Below are positions 9,768 through 19,392 of a DNA stretch of 64,000 nt, one piece after another (the stretch's first letter is position 1; each line of letters starts with the position of its first letter). A program made the translations under genes and the position numbers. The notes beneath the pieces were generated by a model that did no database searches, was not told where the DNA came from, and worked only from the letters and a program-made list of their open reading frames with translations. Source of the DNA: Bacillota bacterium (GTDB lineage Bacteria; Sysuimicrobiota; Sysuimicrobiia; Sysuimicrobiales; Segetimicrobiaceae); contig JAJPJJ010000094.1 of assembly GCA_021324295.1 (NCBI GenBank), positions 1 through 64,000 of the forward strand. Reading direction: 5' to 3'.

Positions 9768-11519
9768 TCAGGCCGGTCTGCGCCGCACCGATCCCCGAGC
9801 CCGCACGGCCTCACGACCCCGGGTGTCGCAGAGGAGCTGCCGCGCATGGTCGCGGGCGGTGTCCGCGACCCGCGCCCCGCTCAGCATGCGGGCGATCTCC
9901 TCGATCCGGGACGTCCCGTCCACGCGCTCTGCCTCCGTGCGTGTGCGACCGTCCGCCACGGCCTTGCGGATCACGATGTGGTGAGCGGCCATCGCGGCGA
10001 CCTGCGGCAGGTGCGTTACGCACAGGACCTGTGACCGCTCGGCGAGCGAGGCGAGCTTCCAACCGATCGCGTAGCCGGCCCGGCCCGCTACGCCCGCGTC
10101 GACTTCGTCGAACACCATCACCGGGACCCCGGCGGATCCTGCGAGCCCGGATCGAAGCGCCAGCATGATCCGCGCGAGCTCGCCTCCAGACGCCACGCGG
10201 TGAAGCGGCCGGGGGTGTTCGCCGGGGTTGCTCGAGAGCAGGAACTCCACGCGGTCGATGCCCCGGTCGCCGACGGCGACCCGGGCGCCCTCCACCGGCA
10301 CCCCGTCCGGGTCCGCCTGCACGCTGAACGACACCTCGAATCGGGCGCCGGACATCGCGAGGTCGGCGAGGTGACGGGCCACCGTCGCCTCCAGGCGATG
10401 GGCCGCGCGGCGCCTGAGGCGCGAGAGGTGGAGCGCGGCTTGGCTGAGCTCACTCTCCACCCGCCGGAGGTCTCCGGCGATCTCGCCGCGCAGGGCGTCG
10501 GCGCGGCTGAGCGCCTCCGCTTCCGCCGCCGCCGCATGGCGATACGCCAGGACCTCTGCGAGGCCGTCACCGTACTTCCGCATCAGGGACCGCAGGGTCT
10601 CGAGCCGTCGCTCCACGTCTCCGAGGGAGTCAGACCCGGAGTCGAGCCGGTCCAGATACCGGCGGAGATCCCGGGCGCAGTCGGCGGCTTGGCCGACGAT
10701 CGCCTCCGCGGCCTCCGCGAGCGTCGACAGCGCGGGGTCCCACCCCGCGGCCTGCTTCACGAGCAACTGCGCCCGTCCGAGGGTCACGATCGCCGCGCGC
10801 TCGTCGTCCCCGTATAACGCCTCGTACGCCTCCCCGAGCGTCCGGCGGAGCCGCTCGGAGTGGGTGAGCCGCGCATGCGCCTCCAGCAGCGCGTCGAGCT
10901 CGCCCTCGCGCAGCCCGGCGGCGTCGATCTCCTCGATCTGGTAGCGCAGCAGGTCGAGCCGTCGCGCGCGATCCCTGTCCCCCTGATCGAGGTCCGCGAG
11001 CGCCCGGGACAGCGCCGCCCGTCGCCGCGCGAGCCCCGCCGTGCGGTCCCGCAGGCTCCTGAGGTCCTCGCCGCCGAAGGCGTCCAACAGGTCGAGGTGG
11101 GTGCGCGGTTCCAGGAGACGCTGGCCCTCGTGCTGGCCGTAGACCTCGACGAGCAACGCACCGATCTCGCGCAGCATCCCGACCGTCAGCGGACCGCCGT
11201 TGGCGTACGCGCGGGGCCGGCCGCCGATCTCCCGCACGAGCAGCAACGCCCCATCGTCCGTGGAGACGCCGAGCGCCTCCACCTGCTCCCGGACATCCTC
11301 GGATTCGCTCAGGTCGAACAGCGCCTCCACCCTGGCTTCCGACGCGCCCGTGCGGACGAGTTCGGCGGGCGCCCGGTGGCCGACCGCGGCGCCGAGAGCA
11401 TCGATGAGGACGGTCTTGCCGGCCCCGGTCTCGCCGGTGAGCACGTTGAGGCCGGGCCCGCATTCGATGCGGGCGTCCTCGATCGTGGCGAAGTTCCGGA
11501 CGCGCAGCTCTCTCAGCAT
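9768..11519 (-). CDS. recN: DNA repair protein RecN
   Basis: 'MLRELRVRNFATIEDARIECGPGLNVLTGETGAGKTVLIDAL', 'VASGGELARIMLALR', 'VMVFDEVDAGVAGRAG', 'QVLCVTHLPQVAAMA' are RecN hallmarks. Confidence 0.97.
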   Translation of the reverse strand: MLRELRVRNFATIEDARIECGPGLNVLTGETGAGKTVLIDALGAAVGHRAPAELVRTGASEARVEALFDLSESEDVREQVEALGVSTDDGALLLVREIGGRPRAYANGGPLTVGMLREIGALLVEVYGQHEGQRLLEPRTHLDLLDAFGGEDLRSLRDRTAGLARRRAALSRALADLDQGDRDRARRLDLLRYQIEEIDAAGLREGELDALLEAHARLTHSERLRRTLGEAYEALYGDDERAAIVTLGRAQLLVKQAAGWDPALSTLAEAAEAIVGQAADCARDLRRYLDRLDSGSDSLGDVERRLETLRSLMRKYGDGLAEVLAYRHAAAAEAEALSRADALRGEIAGDLRRVESELSQAALHLSRLRRRAAHRLEATVARHLADLAMSGARFEVSFSVQADPDGVPVEGARVAVGDRGIDRVEFLLSSNPGEHPRPLHRVASGGELARIMLALRSGLAGSAGVPVMVFDEVDAGVAGRAGYAIGWKLASLAERSQVLCVTHLPQVAAMAAHHIVIRKAVADGRTRTEAERVDGTSRIEEIARMLSGARVADTARDHARQLLCDTRGREAVRARGSVRRRPA

Positions 11520-11600
11520 GGCGTCGTCGCTCCCCCGCGCGATGCCGGTCGGACACGAGTCAGGGCTGCCCGACCGGAAGCGGCGCGCACCCTGGTCCCT

Positions 11601-11621
11601 AGTATAGCAAACATACGTTCG
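11601..11621 (-). promoter_or_regulatory. LexA/SOS-like box with adjacent -10 upstream of recN
   Basis: Minus strand reads CGAACGTATGTTTG (11621-11608) followed by a TATACT -10 candidate (11606-11601). 13 of 14 positions match the Gram-positive-type CGAACRNRYGTTYC consensus. Confidence 0.7.
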
Positions 11622-11684
11622 ATATGAGAGGGCGCCAGAGCAGGTCGTGCGAGGAGGAGTCCTTGCGGCGCTCGTTAATTAGAC

Positions 11685-11699
11685 AGTATACGTTATACT
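11685..11699. promoter_or_regulatory. Perfect inverted repeat AGTATA-CGT-TATACT, candidate GntR operator
   Basis: 6-bp perfect arms, 3-nt spacer, about 20 bp upstream of the GntR-family gene at 11721. Confidence 0.5.
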
Positions 11700-11720
11700 C
11701 ACCGCCGGCGGGATTGTTGC

Positions 11721-12458
11721 GTGAAGAGTTTCGACACGAGAACCCTGAGCCAGCGCGTCTACAGCCACCTGACGAGCGAGATCCTGTCGAACCGCCTCGC
11801 CCCCGGAACGCATCTCCACGAGGCCGCCATTGCGGCCTCCCTGAACATCAGCCGCGTGCCAGTGCGGGAGGCCCTTCGCCTGCTGGCGGCGGAGGGACTG
11901 GTCACGATCATGCCTCGTCGTGGCGCCGTCGTGAAGGCCTTGTCCCCCCAGGAGTTCCTGGCGGCGTACCAGGTGCGCGAGGTGCTGGAGGCGCTGGCGA
12001 TCCGCCTCGCCGTGCCGCGGATGAGCGCGGAGGACCTCCGTACCCTGCGGGCCCTGCATCGGCAGATGGTGGAGTTTGCCGAGCGGGACGATGTCGACCG
12101 ATACTTCCGGGCCAACGCCGCCTTTCACGGGTTGCTGATCGAGCGGTCAGGGAACCGCCATCTTCAGGACATCTATCACCGATTGATGAACCAGACGCGC
12201 CGCTACCGGATGCGGTCCCTCTATCTCCGCGGCGGGCTCCGGCGGTCGCTGTCCGAGCACGCGGCGATCTTGGAGGCGGTTGAGCGGCGTGACGCCGAAG
12301 CCGCGGCGCGACTGCTGGGTGAGCACATCCAGGTGCCACAGCGGATCCTGCAAGCCTCTCGGGGCGTGGAGTTGATCGAGGCAATCCCGAGCCGAAGCGG
12401 AGAGCGCGACCGGGCGGACCAGACATCTGCCGCGCCGCCTGAGAGGCTCCGAGGATGA
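11721..12458 (+). CDS. GntR family regulator (FCD/FadR-type)
   Basis: 'LSQRVYSHLTSEILSNRLAPGTHLHEAAIAASLNISRVPVREALRLLAAEGLV' winged HTH; all-helical C-terminal domain. Confidence 0.9.
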   Translation: MKSFDTRTLSQRVYSHLTSEILSNRLAPGTHLHEAAIAASLNISRVPVREALRLLAAEGLVTIMPRRGAVVKALSPQEFLAAYQVREVLEALAIRLAVPRMSAEDLRTLRALHRQMVEFAERDDVDRYFRANAAFHGLLIERSGNRHLQDIYHRLMNQTRRYRMRSLYLRGGLRRSLSEHAAILEAVERRDAEAAARLLGEHIQVPQRILQASRGVELIEAIPSRSGERDRADQTSAAPPERLRG

Positions 12459-13486
12459 CGTCGCCTCTCCGCTTCGGAGTCAACCTGAACAACAGGGAAC
12501 CCCTGCTCGCTTCGGACTACGACGTGCACGATCTGCTGGATCTCTCAGCGGCCGCGGAGGAGGCGGGGTTCGACTCCGTGTGGGTCGGTGACAGCCTCTT
12601 CTCCAAGCCCCGGTACGAGCCCCTCAGCCTTCTGGCGGCGGTCTCTCAGAGGACGCGCAAGGTCGGCCTGGGCACCGCATGCCTCGTCACGGCAACCCGA
12701 AATCCGCTGTACCTCGCCCTGGAGTGGGCCACGGTCGACGTGATCTCCAGGGGACGCACAATCCTCGGGGCGTGCATGGGGAATCCGGAAGAGGGCGTCC
12801 GCCGAGAGTACCAGGCGGTGGGGCTTGACTACACAAGGCGGGCGGAGATCTTCGAAGAGGGACTCCAGATCTTGCGGACGCTGTGGAGCGAGGGACGCGT
12901 GAGCTTCCACGGCCGGTTCTTCCGGTACGACGACATCAGCTTCTCTTCCGGTGTGGAGAGGGCCCCTCTCATGCCGGTCCAGCAGCCTCCGCCGATCTGG
13001 ATCGTCAGCAACCCTCGGTTGATGCGTGGCGTCCAGGAACGGACCGTCAGTCGCGTGATCGACCGCGCGGCGACGCGCATCGTGCGGTACGGAGACGGGT
13101 GGATGACCTGCTGCCGCGCGCGGCATCCCGAGGAGCTGACGGCGCAACTGGGACGCATTCATGATGCGGCCCGCGCGCTCGGCCGCGACCCGTTGTCCTT
13201 GACGGTCGCCTACCAGGTGACCATGAACATCGCTGACAGCGAAGCGGAGGCGCGGCGCGGGATCGGCGAGTACATCGCCCAGTACTACCCGGAGTTGAGC
13301 AAGGCCGTGGATCTCGACGAGTGGGGACCGGTGGGGACCCCCGACCAGATCGCGGCGTGGATCTCGCGGTTCGCCGACGCCGGCGTGACCTGCTTCATTT
13401 GCCGGTTCGGAGCGCTCGAGCAGTTCAGACAGGTGACCCGGTTCGCCCAGGAGGTGCTGCCCAGGTTCAAACCGCCGGTGACGTGA
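12455..13486 (+). CDS. LLM class (luciferase-like) flavin-dependent oxidoreductase
   Basis: 'AEEAGFDSVWVGDSLFSKPRYEPLSLLAAVSQRTRKVGLGTACLV', 'GLQILRTLWSEGRVSFHGRFFRY'. ATGA overlap with the GntR gene. Confidence 0.9.
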   Translation: MTSPLRFGVNLNNREPLLASDYDVHDLLDLSAAAEEAGFDSVWVGDSLFSKPRYEPLSLLAAVSQRTRKVGLGTACLVTATRNPLYLALEWATVDVISRGRTILGACMGNPEEGVRREYQAVGLDYTRRAEIFEEGLQILRTLWSEGRVSFHGRFFRYDDISFSSGVERAPLMPVQQPPPIWIVSNPRLMRGVQERTVSRVIDRAATRIVRYGDGWMTCCRARHPEELTAQLGRIHDAARALGRDPLSLTVAYQVTMNIADSEAEARRGIGEYIAQYYPELSKAVDLDEWGPVGTPDQIAAWISRFADAGVTCFICRFGALEQFRQVTRFAQEVLPRFKPPVT

Positions 13487-13536
13487 ATCAGCGGGGATGT
13501 CCGGCGGCAGCATTGGTGCGAGAGGGGGACGGCCCT

Positions 13537-14541
13537 ATGGAGCTAGCAGGCGCGCTTCGCCGTGATGCGGAGTTGATCGTTGACACGTGCATGTCGGTGG
13601 TCTCCGGCGACGTGGTAACCATCGTCACCGATGATGCCCACGCGCGGGAGGCTGACGCCCTCGCGGCCGTCGCGCTGGAACGCGGCGCCTTTCCGGTGGT
13701 GATGAACAATGAGGCCCAGGTGCGGCGCGCCCTCAAGGACACCCGCTTTCCGATGGCACCCCCGCGCAATCTGCACCAGGCGATGGTGAACTCCGACGAG
13801 ATCATCATCATCACCAACCTCGAGTGGGCGAACCGATTTGCCCACGTATCGGCGGTCAAGGAATCGTGCGCGCACAATGCGCGAATAGCCTCGGTGGAAG
13901 AGGGGATGGGTACCTGGGATCTGACGGAAGACGATATCCAGGCGGCGACGCAGCGGGCCCGGGACGCCATCAGGATGCTCCAGGGCGCGACGCGGTGCCG
14001 GGTGACGTCGCCCGCGGGGACGGACGTGACTGTGTCGATCGAGGGGCGCCCGGCGCTCGAGGTGACGCCGATCAAGGAACGAGGCCAGATGATGGGTCCC
14101 GTTCCGATGTGGGCGGAGGTCGCCTTTGCCGCGGTGGAGGACCAGACCAACGGGCGCATCGTCGTGGACGGGGTGATGCTCGGGATCGGGCTGCCGGGCC
14201 AGGTGACCACGCCGATTCGATGGACGCTGGACGGCGGCCGGGTCGTCGCCGTCGAGGGCGGATCCGAAGCGCAACGGCTGCGAGAGGTCATCCGTGGGGT
14301 CGAGAACGCGGACGTGATCGGGGAGTTCGCCTTCGGCACCAGCACGAAGTCGCCGTTCGGGTCCCCGTCGGAGAAAGGACGCCTCGGCACCGTCCACTTC
14401 GCTCTGGGAGACAACCACAACGCCTATCCCGGCGGGAAGAACGTTTGCCCGCTGCACCTCGACGGCGTGTGCCTCAACGCCACGCTGCAGATCCTCGACA
14501 CGGGCGCCTATATCCTGAAGGACGGCCGATGGGCGCTATGA
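13537..14541 (+). CDS. M29-like metalloenzyme (leucyl aminopeptidase / 2,5-dihydroxypyridine dioxygenase NicX-like superfamily)
   Basis: Start MELAGALRRDAEL; C-terminal 'GTVHFALGDNHNAYPGGKNVCPLHLDGVCLNATL' contains the HxD metal motif of M29. Confidence 0.72.
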   Translation: MELAGALRRDAELIVDTCMSVVSGDVVTIVTDDAHAREADALAAVALERGAFPVVMNNEAQVRRALKDTRFPMAPPRNLHQAMVNSDEIIIITNLEWANRFAHVSAVKESCAHNARIASVEEGMGTWDLTEDDIQAATQRARDAIRMLQGATRCRVTSPAGTDVTVSIEGRPALEVTPIKERGQMMGPVPMWAEVAFAAVEDQTNGRIVVDGVMLGIGLPGQVTTPIRWTLDGGRVVAVEGGSEAQRLREVIRGVENADVIGEFAFGTSTKSPFGSPSEKGRLGTVHFALGDNHNAYPGGKNVCPLHLDGVCLNATLQILDTGAYILKDGRWAL

Positions 14542-14900
14542 CGGGCGTCCGCGTGCTATCGTTGATGAGCGCGCAGAAAGTTGATCTGCCGGGGGGTAGC
14601 TGGAGCCGGATGGTGATCGCCGCATCGACGGTCGGGGAGACCCGGGCCGCGTTGGGCTACTCGGTGTTCCGCCCGCACACGGTGACCGCGTCGGTCTCCC
14701 ACGAGGTCGAGGAAGTCGCGTTCGTCGTCGACGGCCGGGGTGAGCTCCGCCTGGAGGACGGTGCGGCCCCCTTCGGGCCGGGCGACGCCCTGTTCATCCC
14801 GCCGAACACGTGGCATGCGGTCGCGAACACCGGTGAGGCGGATGTGGTCATGGTCTTCGCGTTTCCCCATCCCGACTACCCTCCGACGAAGAGGCGCTAG
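14538..14900 (+). CDS. Cupin-domain protein
   Basis: 'HEVEEVAFVVDGRGELRLEDGAAPFGPGDALFIPPNTWHAVANTGEADVVMVFAF'. ATGA overlap with the preceding gene. Confidence 0.9.
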   Translation: MTGVRVLSLMSAQKVDLPGGSWSRMVIAASTVGETRAALGYSVFRPHTVTASVSHEVEEVAFVVDGRGELRLEDGAAPFGPGDALFIPPNTWHAVANTGEADVVMVFAFPHPDYPPTKRR

Positions 14901-14906
14901 CATTCG

Positions 14907-15647
14907 ATGGGGTCGAGCGACGACCCGCGGGTCCAGGTCGCCTGGGCGTGCCGGATCCTGGCGCTGGAGGGACACGGCGACCTGACGCTCGGCCATGTGA
15001 GCGCCCGCGCGGAGGACCGCGTTCACGTCCACATGAAGCGCAAGGGGCTGGGCCTGGACGAGGTGACGCCCGATGACGTGATCACGATCGATCTCGACGG
15101 CCGCAAGGTGGCCGGCGACGGGCAGATCCATCTCGAGGCGCCGTTGCACACCGAGGTCTACCGAGCCCGGCCGGACGTCGGAGCGATCATCCACACCCAT
15201 CCCCCGTACGGCACAGCCTTCGGGGCGGTCGACGCGCGCTTGCTGTTTCTATCACACGACGCGCTGCTCTTCCCCGAGGGCGTCGGCTTCTTCGAAGAGA
15301 CGGCCGATCTCGTGATGTCGCCCGAGGCCGGGGCGGCCATCGCCCAGGCGCTCGAGGATCGGCGCGCGCTGTTCCTGCGCAATCATGGGGTGCTGGTGGT
15401 GGGCAAGGACGTACGCTGGGCGGTTCTGGGTGCGGTGACCCTCGAGCGGGCGATTCGTCTCCAGGCGCTCGCCGGCTCGCTGGGGCGGGTCCGGCCCATC
15501 CCCGATCGCGCGGTGACGCCCCTCCACGCCTCGAAGTACCGAGATGAATTCCTGGACGAGTACTGGGCGTACTGGCTGCGGCGGCTTCGGCGGCGAGGCC
15601 TGGACGGGGGGATGCCTGGCGCCCGCCGTCCCGGCAGGCGGCGGTGA
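14907..15647 (+). CDS. Class II aldolase/adducin family protein
   Basis: 'LALEGHGDLTLGHVSAR', 'LHTEVYRARPDVGAIIHTHPPYGTAF', 'LFLRNHGVLVVGKDV'. Confidence 0.9.
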   Translation: MGSSDDPRVQVAWACRILALEGHGDLTLGHVSARAEDRVHVHMKRKGLGLDEVTPDDVITIDLDGRKVAGDGQIHLEAPLHTEVYRARPDVGAIIHTHPPYGTAFGAVDARLLFLSHDALLFPEGVGFFEETADLVMSPEAGAAIAQALEDRRALFLRNHGVLVVGKDVRWAVLGAVTLERAIRLQALAGSLGRVRPIPDRAVTPLHASKYRDEFLDEYWAYWLRRLRRRGLDGGMPGARRPGRRR

Positions 15648-15651
15648 CGGG

Positions 15652-16518
15652 ATGCTTCGTCCCTTCGAGATCCACGAGCCGACCAGCATCGCAGAGGCCA
15701 GCCGTCTGCTCGCCGACCATGGCGAGGATGCTGCGGTGTATGCCGGGGGGACGGAACTGATTCTCGTCATGAAGGAAGGGCTCGCGCATTTCCGTCATCT
15801 CGTGGACATCAAGACGATCCCTGGCCTCGAGACCATCGCTTACGATGGTGCGGTCCTCCGGCTCGGCGCGCTGGCCACGCACCGCGCAATCGAGCGGTCC
15901 GCGGTGGTCGGCCGGCATGCTCCCCTTCTGGCCTCCGTGGCCTCCCAGGTCGCGAACCCCCGCGTTCGGAACGTGGGCACCCTGGGCGGCAACCTCTGCT
16001 TCGCCGAACCTCACAGCGATCTCGGTACCCTCTGCGTGGCCTGGGACGCCGTCATCGTCCTGGCGCGGGATGGCGAGGAGAGGAGCGTGCCCGCCGACCG
16101 GTTCTTCACCGGTGTCTTGGAGACGGTCCGCGAACCGGACGAGGTGCTCGTTCGGGTGGAGCTGCGTCCTTTCGGGCCCGGGACAGGAGGGGCGTATCAG
16201 CGCTTTGCGATGCATGAGCGGCCGACCGCGGGCGTCGCCGCCGTGGTCGCGACACGTGGCGGCGTCATTCAGCACGGGCGCATCGCCATCGGCAGCGTCG
16301 GCCCGATGCCGGTGCGTGCGAGCGAGGCGGAGGCGATGCTGGCGGGGGCGCCGCTGCGCGACGAGGCCCTTCGCGAGGCCGCGAAGGCGGTCGGCCGGCA
16401 CGCCGAGGTCATGGACGACCTCTACGGCTCCGCCGCCTACAAACGCCATGTGTTGACGGTGCTGGCGGCCAGGGCTCTGCGCGAAGCGGTCGCGTGCGCT
16501 CGCGAGGAGGACGCCTGA
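15652..16518 (+). CDS. Molybdenum hydroxylase FAD-binding (medium) subunit
   Basis: 'VYAGGTELILVMKEG', 'NVGTLGGNLCFAEPHSDL' typical of CoxM/XdhB FAD subunits. Confidence 0.92.
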   Translation: MLRPFEIHEPTSIAEASRLLADHGEDAAVYAGGTELILVMKEGLAHFRHLVDIKTIPGLETIAYDGAVLRLGALATHRAIERSAVVGRHAPLLASVASQVANPRVRNVGTLGGNLCFAEPHSDLGTLCVAWDAVIVLARDGEERSVPADRFFTGVLETVREPDEVLVRVELRPFGPGTGGAYQRFAMHERPTAGVAAVVATRGGVIQHGRIAIGSVGPMPVRASEAEAMLAGAPLRDEALREAAKAVGRHAEVMDDLYGSAAYKRHVLTVLAARALREAVACAREEDA

Positions 16519-17033
16519 TGGCCCCCCAGGGGGGCGAGGTCGCCCCGCGGAGGGAGCTGGCCCTGATCGTGAACGGCCGCCCTGCGGTGGCGCGCATCGA
16601 GCCGCGCGAGCTGCTCCTGGATTTCCTCCGCAACCGTCTGGGCCTCACCGGGGCGAAACGGTCGTGCGATGTCCAGGTCTGCGGCGCATGCACGGTGCTC
16701 GTCGACGACCGGCCGGTGAGCGCTTGCTGCTTCCTGGCGTACGAGGCGCGGGGCCGGCAGGTGACGACGATCGAAGGGCTGGCCGAGGCCGGGCACCTCC
16801 ACCCGCTTCAGGAGGCCTTCATCGAGCACGGGGCCATCCAGTGCGGGTTTTGTACCCCCGGGATGATCCTGACGGCCCTCACGCTCCTGCGGGAGGTCCC
16901 CACGCCCAGCCCGGACCAGGTCCGCACCTATCTGAAGGGCAGTCTCTGTCGGTGCACCGGCTACTGGAAGATCATCGACGCCGTCGTCGACGCGGGCCGG
17001 CGGATGGCCCGCGCTGAGGCGGCGCGGAGGTAA
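16518..17033 (+). CDS. Molybdenum hydroxylase [2Fe-2S] (small) subunit
   Basis: 'CDVQVCGACTVLVDDRPVSAC' and 'CGFCTPGMILTA...GSLCRCTGYWKI', two [2Fe-2S] motifs. Overlaps the stop of the upstream gene. Confidence 0.95.
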   Translation: MAPQGGEVAPRRELALIVNGRPAVARIEPRELLLDFLRNRLGLTGAKRSCDVQVCGACTVLVDDRPVSACCFLAYEARGRQVTTIEGLAEAGHLHPLQEAFIEHGAIQCGFCTPGMILTALTLLREVPTPSPDQVRTYLKGSLCRCTGYWKIIDAVVDAGRRMARAEAARR

Positions 17034-17038
17034 CGGCG

Positions 17039-19324
17039 ATGTCGGGCGTCGTCGGTACGGCAATGCGGCGGGTGGATGCCGCCGAGAAGGCCACGGGCGC
17101 GGCGCGCTTCACGGGCGACCTCGCCCTCCCCGGTCTGCTGTGCGGCAAGGTCCTCCGGAGCCCATTCCCGCACGCGCGGCTTGTCCGTGTCGACACCTCG
17201 GCCGCGGAGCGGATGCCAGGGGTGAGGGCCGTCCTTACCGGCGGAGACCTCGCCGACCTCGATCCATACTACGGCCATGCGATCAAGGATCGTCCGATCG
17301 TGGCGCTGGAACGCGTGCGCTTTATCGGAGAACCCGTAGCGGCCGTCGCCGCCGACGACGAGGCGGCGGCCGAGGAGGCGCTGCGGGCGATCACGGTTGA
17401 GTACGAGGAGCTGCCCGCGGTGACCGTGCTGGGAGAAGCGCTCGCCGCGGGAGCACCCCGGGTGCACGAGGGCCCGCTGCGGCCAGGGCTGTTCCACGGC
17501 CTGGGCGACCTGCGGCGCGAGGAGGGCAACATCTGCTACCACTACCACTTTGCCCGCGGCGACCTGGAGAGCGCGTTTGCCGCTTCCGACGTAGTGGTCG
17601 AGGGCGAGTACACCTTCCCGGCCGTCTACCAGTACGCGATGGAGCCGCATACGGTGATTGCCCAATGGGGCGAGAGCGAGATCACCGTCTGGGCATCCTG
17701 CCAGCACCCGTACCTCGTGCGCGCCGAACTGGCGGATCTCTTCAGGGTTCCACTATCCGCGGTGCGCGTCATCGTGCCGTACGTGGGGGGAGGCTTTGGG
17801 AGCAAGTCCTACACCAAGATGGAGCCGCTGACGGTCGCGCTCGCGCGCAAAGCAAGGCGTCCGGTGCGGATCGCCAACAGCATCGAGGAGGCGATGGTGA
17901 CAACCCGCCGTCACAACATGCGGTGTTGGATGCGCACGGGCGCCACCCGGGATGGTGCCGTCGTCGCCCGGCAGTGCCGGATCTGGCTGGATACCGGTGC
18001 CTACGCCGACAACGGGCCTCGGGTGGCTGCAACGGCGGGCGACGCCGCGCCCGGCGCGTACCGCTGGAGGGCGGTGGGAGTGGACGCCTGGGCGGTCTAC
18101 ACGCACACTCCCCCTGCCGGCTCCTATCGCGCGTTCGGCGCCGCCCACATGGCATGGATCGGGGAATCGCAGATCGATGCGCTCGCGCGGCGGGTCGGTC
18201 TGGACCCGCTGGAGTTCCGCCGGCGCAACCTGCTGCGCCCCGGGGAAGAGGTCAGGCCGGGCGGCAAGCCCCTTGACGCGGATCTCGTGGGCGACGTGAC
18301 GAAGGTAGCCGCTGCCGTGGGATGGGGAACGCCGAAGCCTCCGTTTGTGGGGCGCGGCGTCGGGGTCGGCCTGCTGGCCGCCGGCGCGCAGCCTGTCTCC
18401 ACCGCCGTTCTCCGGCTTCAGGCAGATGGCACGGTTGTACTGCTGGTGAGCACGACGGAGCTCGGGCAGGGAGCGCGTACCGCCTTTACGCAGATCGTGG
18501 CGGACGAGCTGGGTGTGCCGCCATCGAGGGTCCGGGTCGCGGGAGCCGATACGCAGGTGACCCCGTTCGACCGCTCCACGGGGGCCAGCCGGTCGACGAC
18601 GCTTGCCGGGACGGCGGTCCAGCGCGCCTCGGCGGACCTGCGGGGGCAACTGCTGGAGATCGCCAAGCGGGTGTGGGGCCTCCCGCTTTCGGCCCTGACG
18701 GTGCGGGACGGCGCGGTGTGGCACGAGACCGACGCGTTGCCCTTTCCGGAGCTGCTCGCCCGCCACTTCGGCATGGTTGGCGGCGAGCTGATCGGCAGGG
18801 GGGAGGTGCGGCCCGAGCGCGGGTCGGGCTCATACGCAGAAGGGCCGGTGTTCTGGGAAGTCTGCGTCGGCGGCGCCGAGGTGCACGTGAGTCCGGAGAC
18901 GGGACAGATCCGGGTCCGCCGGCTGGCCAGCGTTGCGGACGTCGGCAAGGCCATCAATCCTCAGCTCGTGGAGGCGCAGGATGAAGGCGCCTCGCTCCAG
19001 GGACTCGGCAACACCCTTTTCGAGGAGATGATCTTCGAGAACGGCCAACTGATGAACGGCTCGCTTCTGGACTATCACGTGCCGACGACGGCAGACCTCC
19101 CCGATGCGTTTCACACGATCATCGTGGAGAACGGCGATGGCCCGGGTCCGTACGGTGCCAAGGGAGTCGGAGAGGGCGCCCTCGCCGCCGTCCCGGCCGC
19201 GATCGTCAACGCGCTGGCCGATCTCGGCCTTGAGATTCGCGATTTGCCCGTCACACCGGAGCGGGTGCTCCGCTGCCTCGGAGTGCTCGGGGCGCCCGCC
19301 GGGACGGGCGGTGCGGCTCCATAA
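17039..19324 (+). CDS. Molybdenum hydroxylase molybdopterin (large) subunit
   Basis: 761 aa; 'YVGGGFGSKSYTKMEPLTVALARKARRPV', 'GSYRAFGAAHMAW', C-terminal catalytic-Glu region 'GAKGVGEGALAAVPAAI'. Confidence 0.94.
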   Translation: MSGVVGTAMRRVDAAEKATGAARFTGDLALPGLLCGKVLRSPFPHARLVRVDTSAAERMPGVRAVLTGGDLADLDPYYGHAIKDRPIVALERVRFIGEPVAAVAADDEAAAEEALRAITVEYEELPAVTVLGEALAAGAPRVHEGPLRPGLFHGLGDLRREEGNICYHYHFARGDLESAFAASDVVVEGEYTFPAVYQYAMEPHTVIAQWGESEITVWASCQHPYLVRAELADLFRVPLSAVRVIVPYVGGGFGSKSYTKMEPLTVALARKARRPVRIANSIEEAMVTTRRHNMRCWMRTGATRDGAVVARQCRIWLDTGAYADNGPRVAATAGDAAPGAYRWRAVGVDAWAVYTHTPPAGSYRAFGAAHMAWIGESQIDALARRVGLDPLEFRRRNLLRPGEEVRPGGKPLDADLVGDVTKVAAAVGWGTPKPPFVGRGVGVGLLAAGAQPVSTAVLRLQADGTVVLLVSTTELGQGARTAFTQIVADELGVPPSRVRVAGADTQVTPFDRSTGASRSTTLAGTAVQRASADLRGQLLEIAKRVWGLPLSALTVRDGAVWHETDALPFPELLARHFGMVGGELIGRGEVRPERGSGSYAEGPVFWEVCVGGAEVHVSPETGQIRVRRLASVADVGKAINPQLVEAQDEGASLQGLGNTLFEEMIFENGQLMNGSLLDYHVPTTADLPDAFHTIIVENGDGPGPYGAKGVGEGALAAVPAAIVNALADLGLEIRDLPVTPERVLRCLGVLGAPAGTGGAAP

Positions 19325-19392
19325 CCGCAGGGGGCCGCGAGAGGGAGGCGTCGGGTCGTGCACGAGAGGGAAACAGAGACGCCGGAGGCACA

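Noticed and set aside
7736-10168. 810-aa + strand ORF across DUF885, Gfo/Idh and recN
   Set aside because: Antisense to three recognisable genes; no domain motif found.
17039-19324. Calling the large subunit coxL (carbon monoxide dehydrogenase)
   Set aside because: Lacks the form I active-site motif AYxCSFR.
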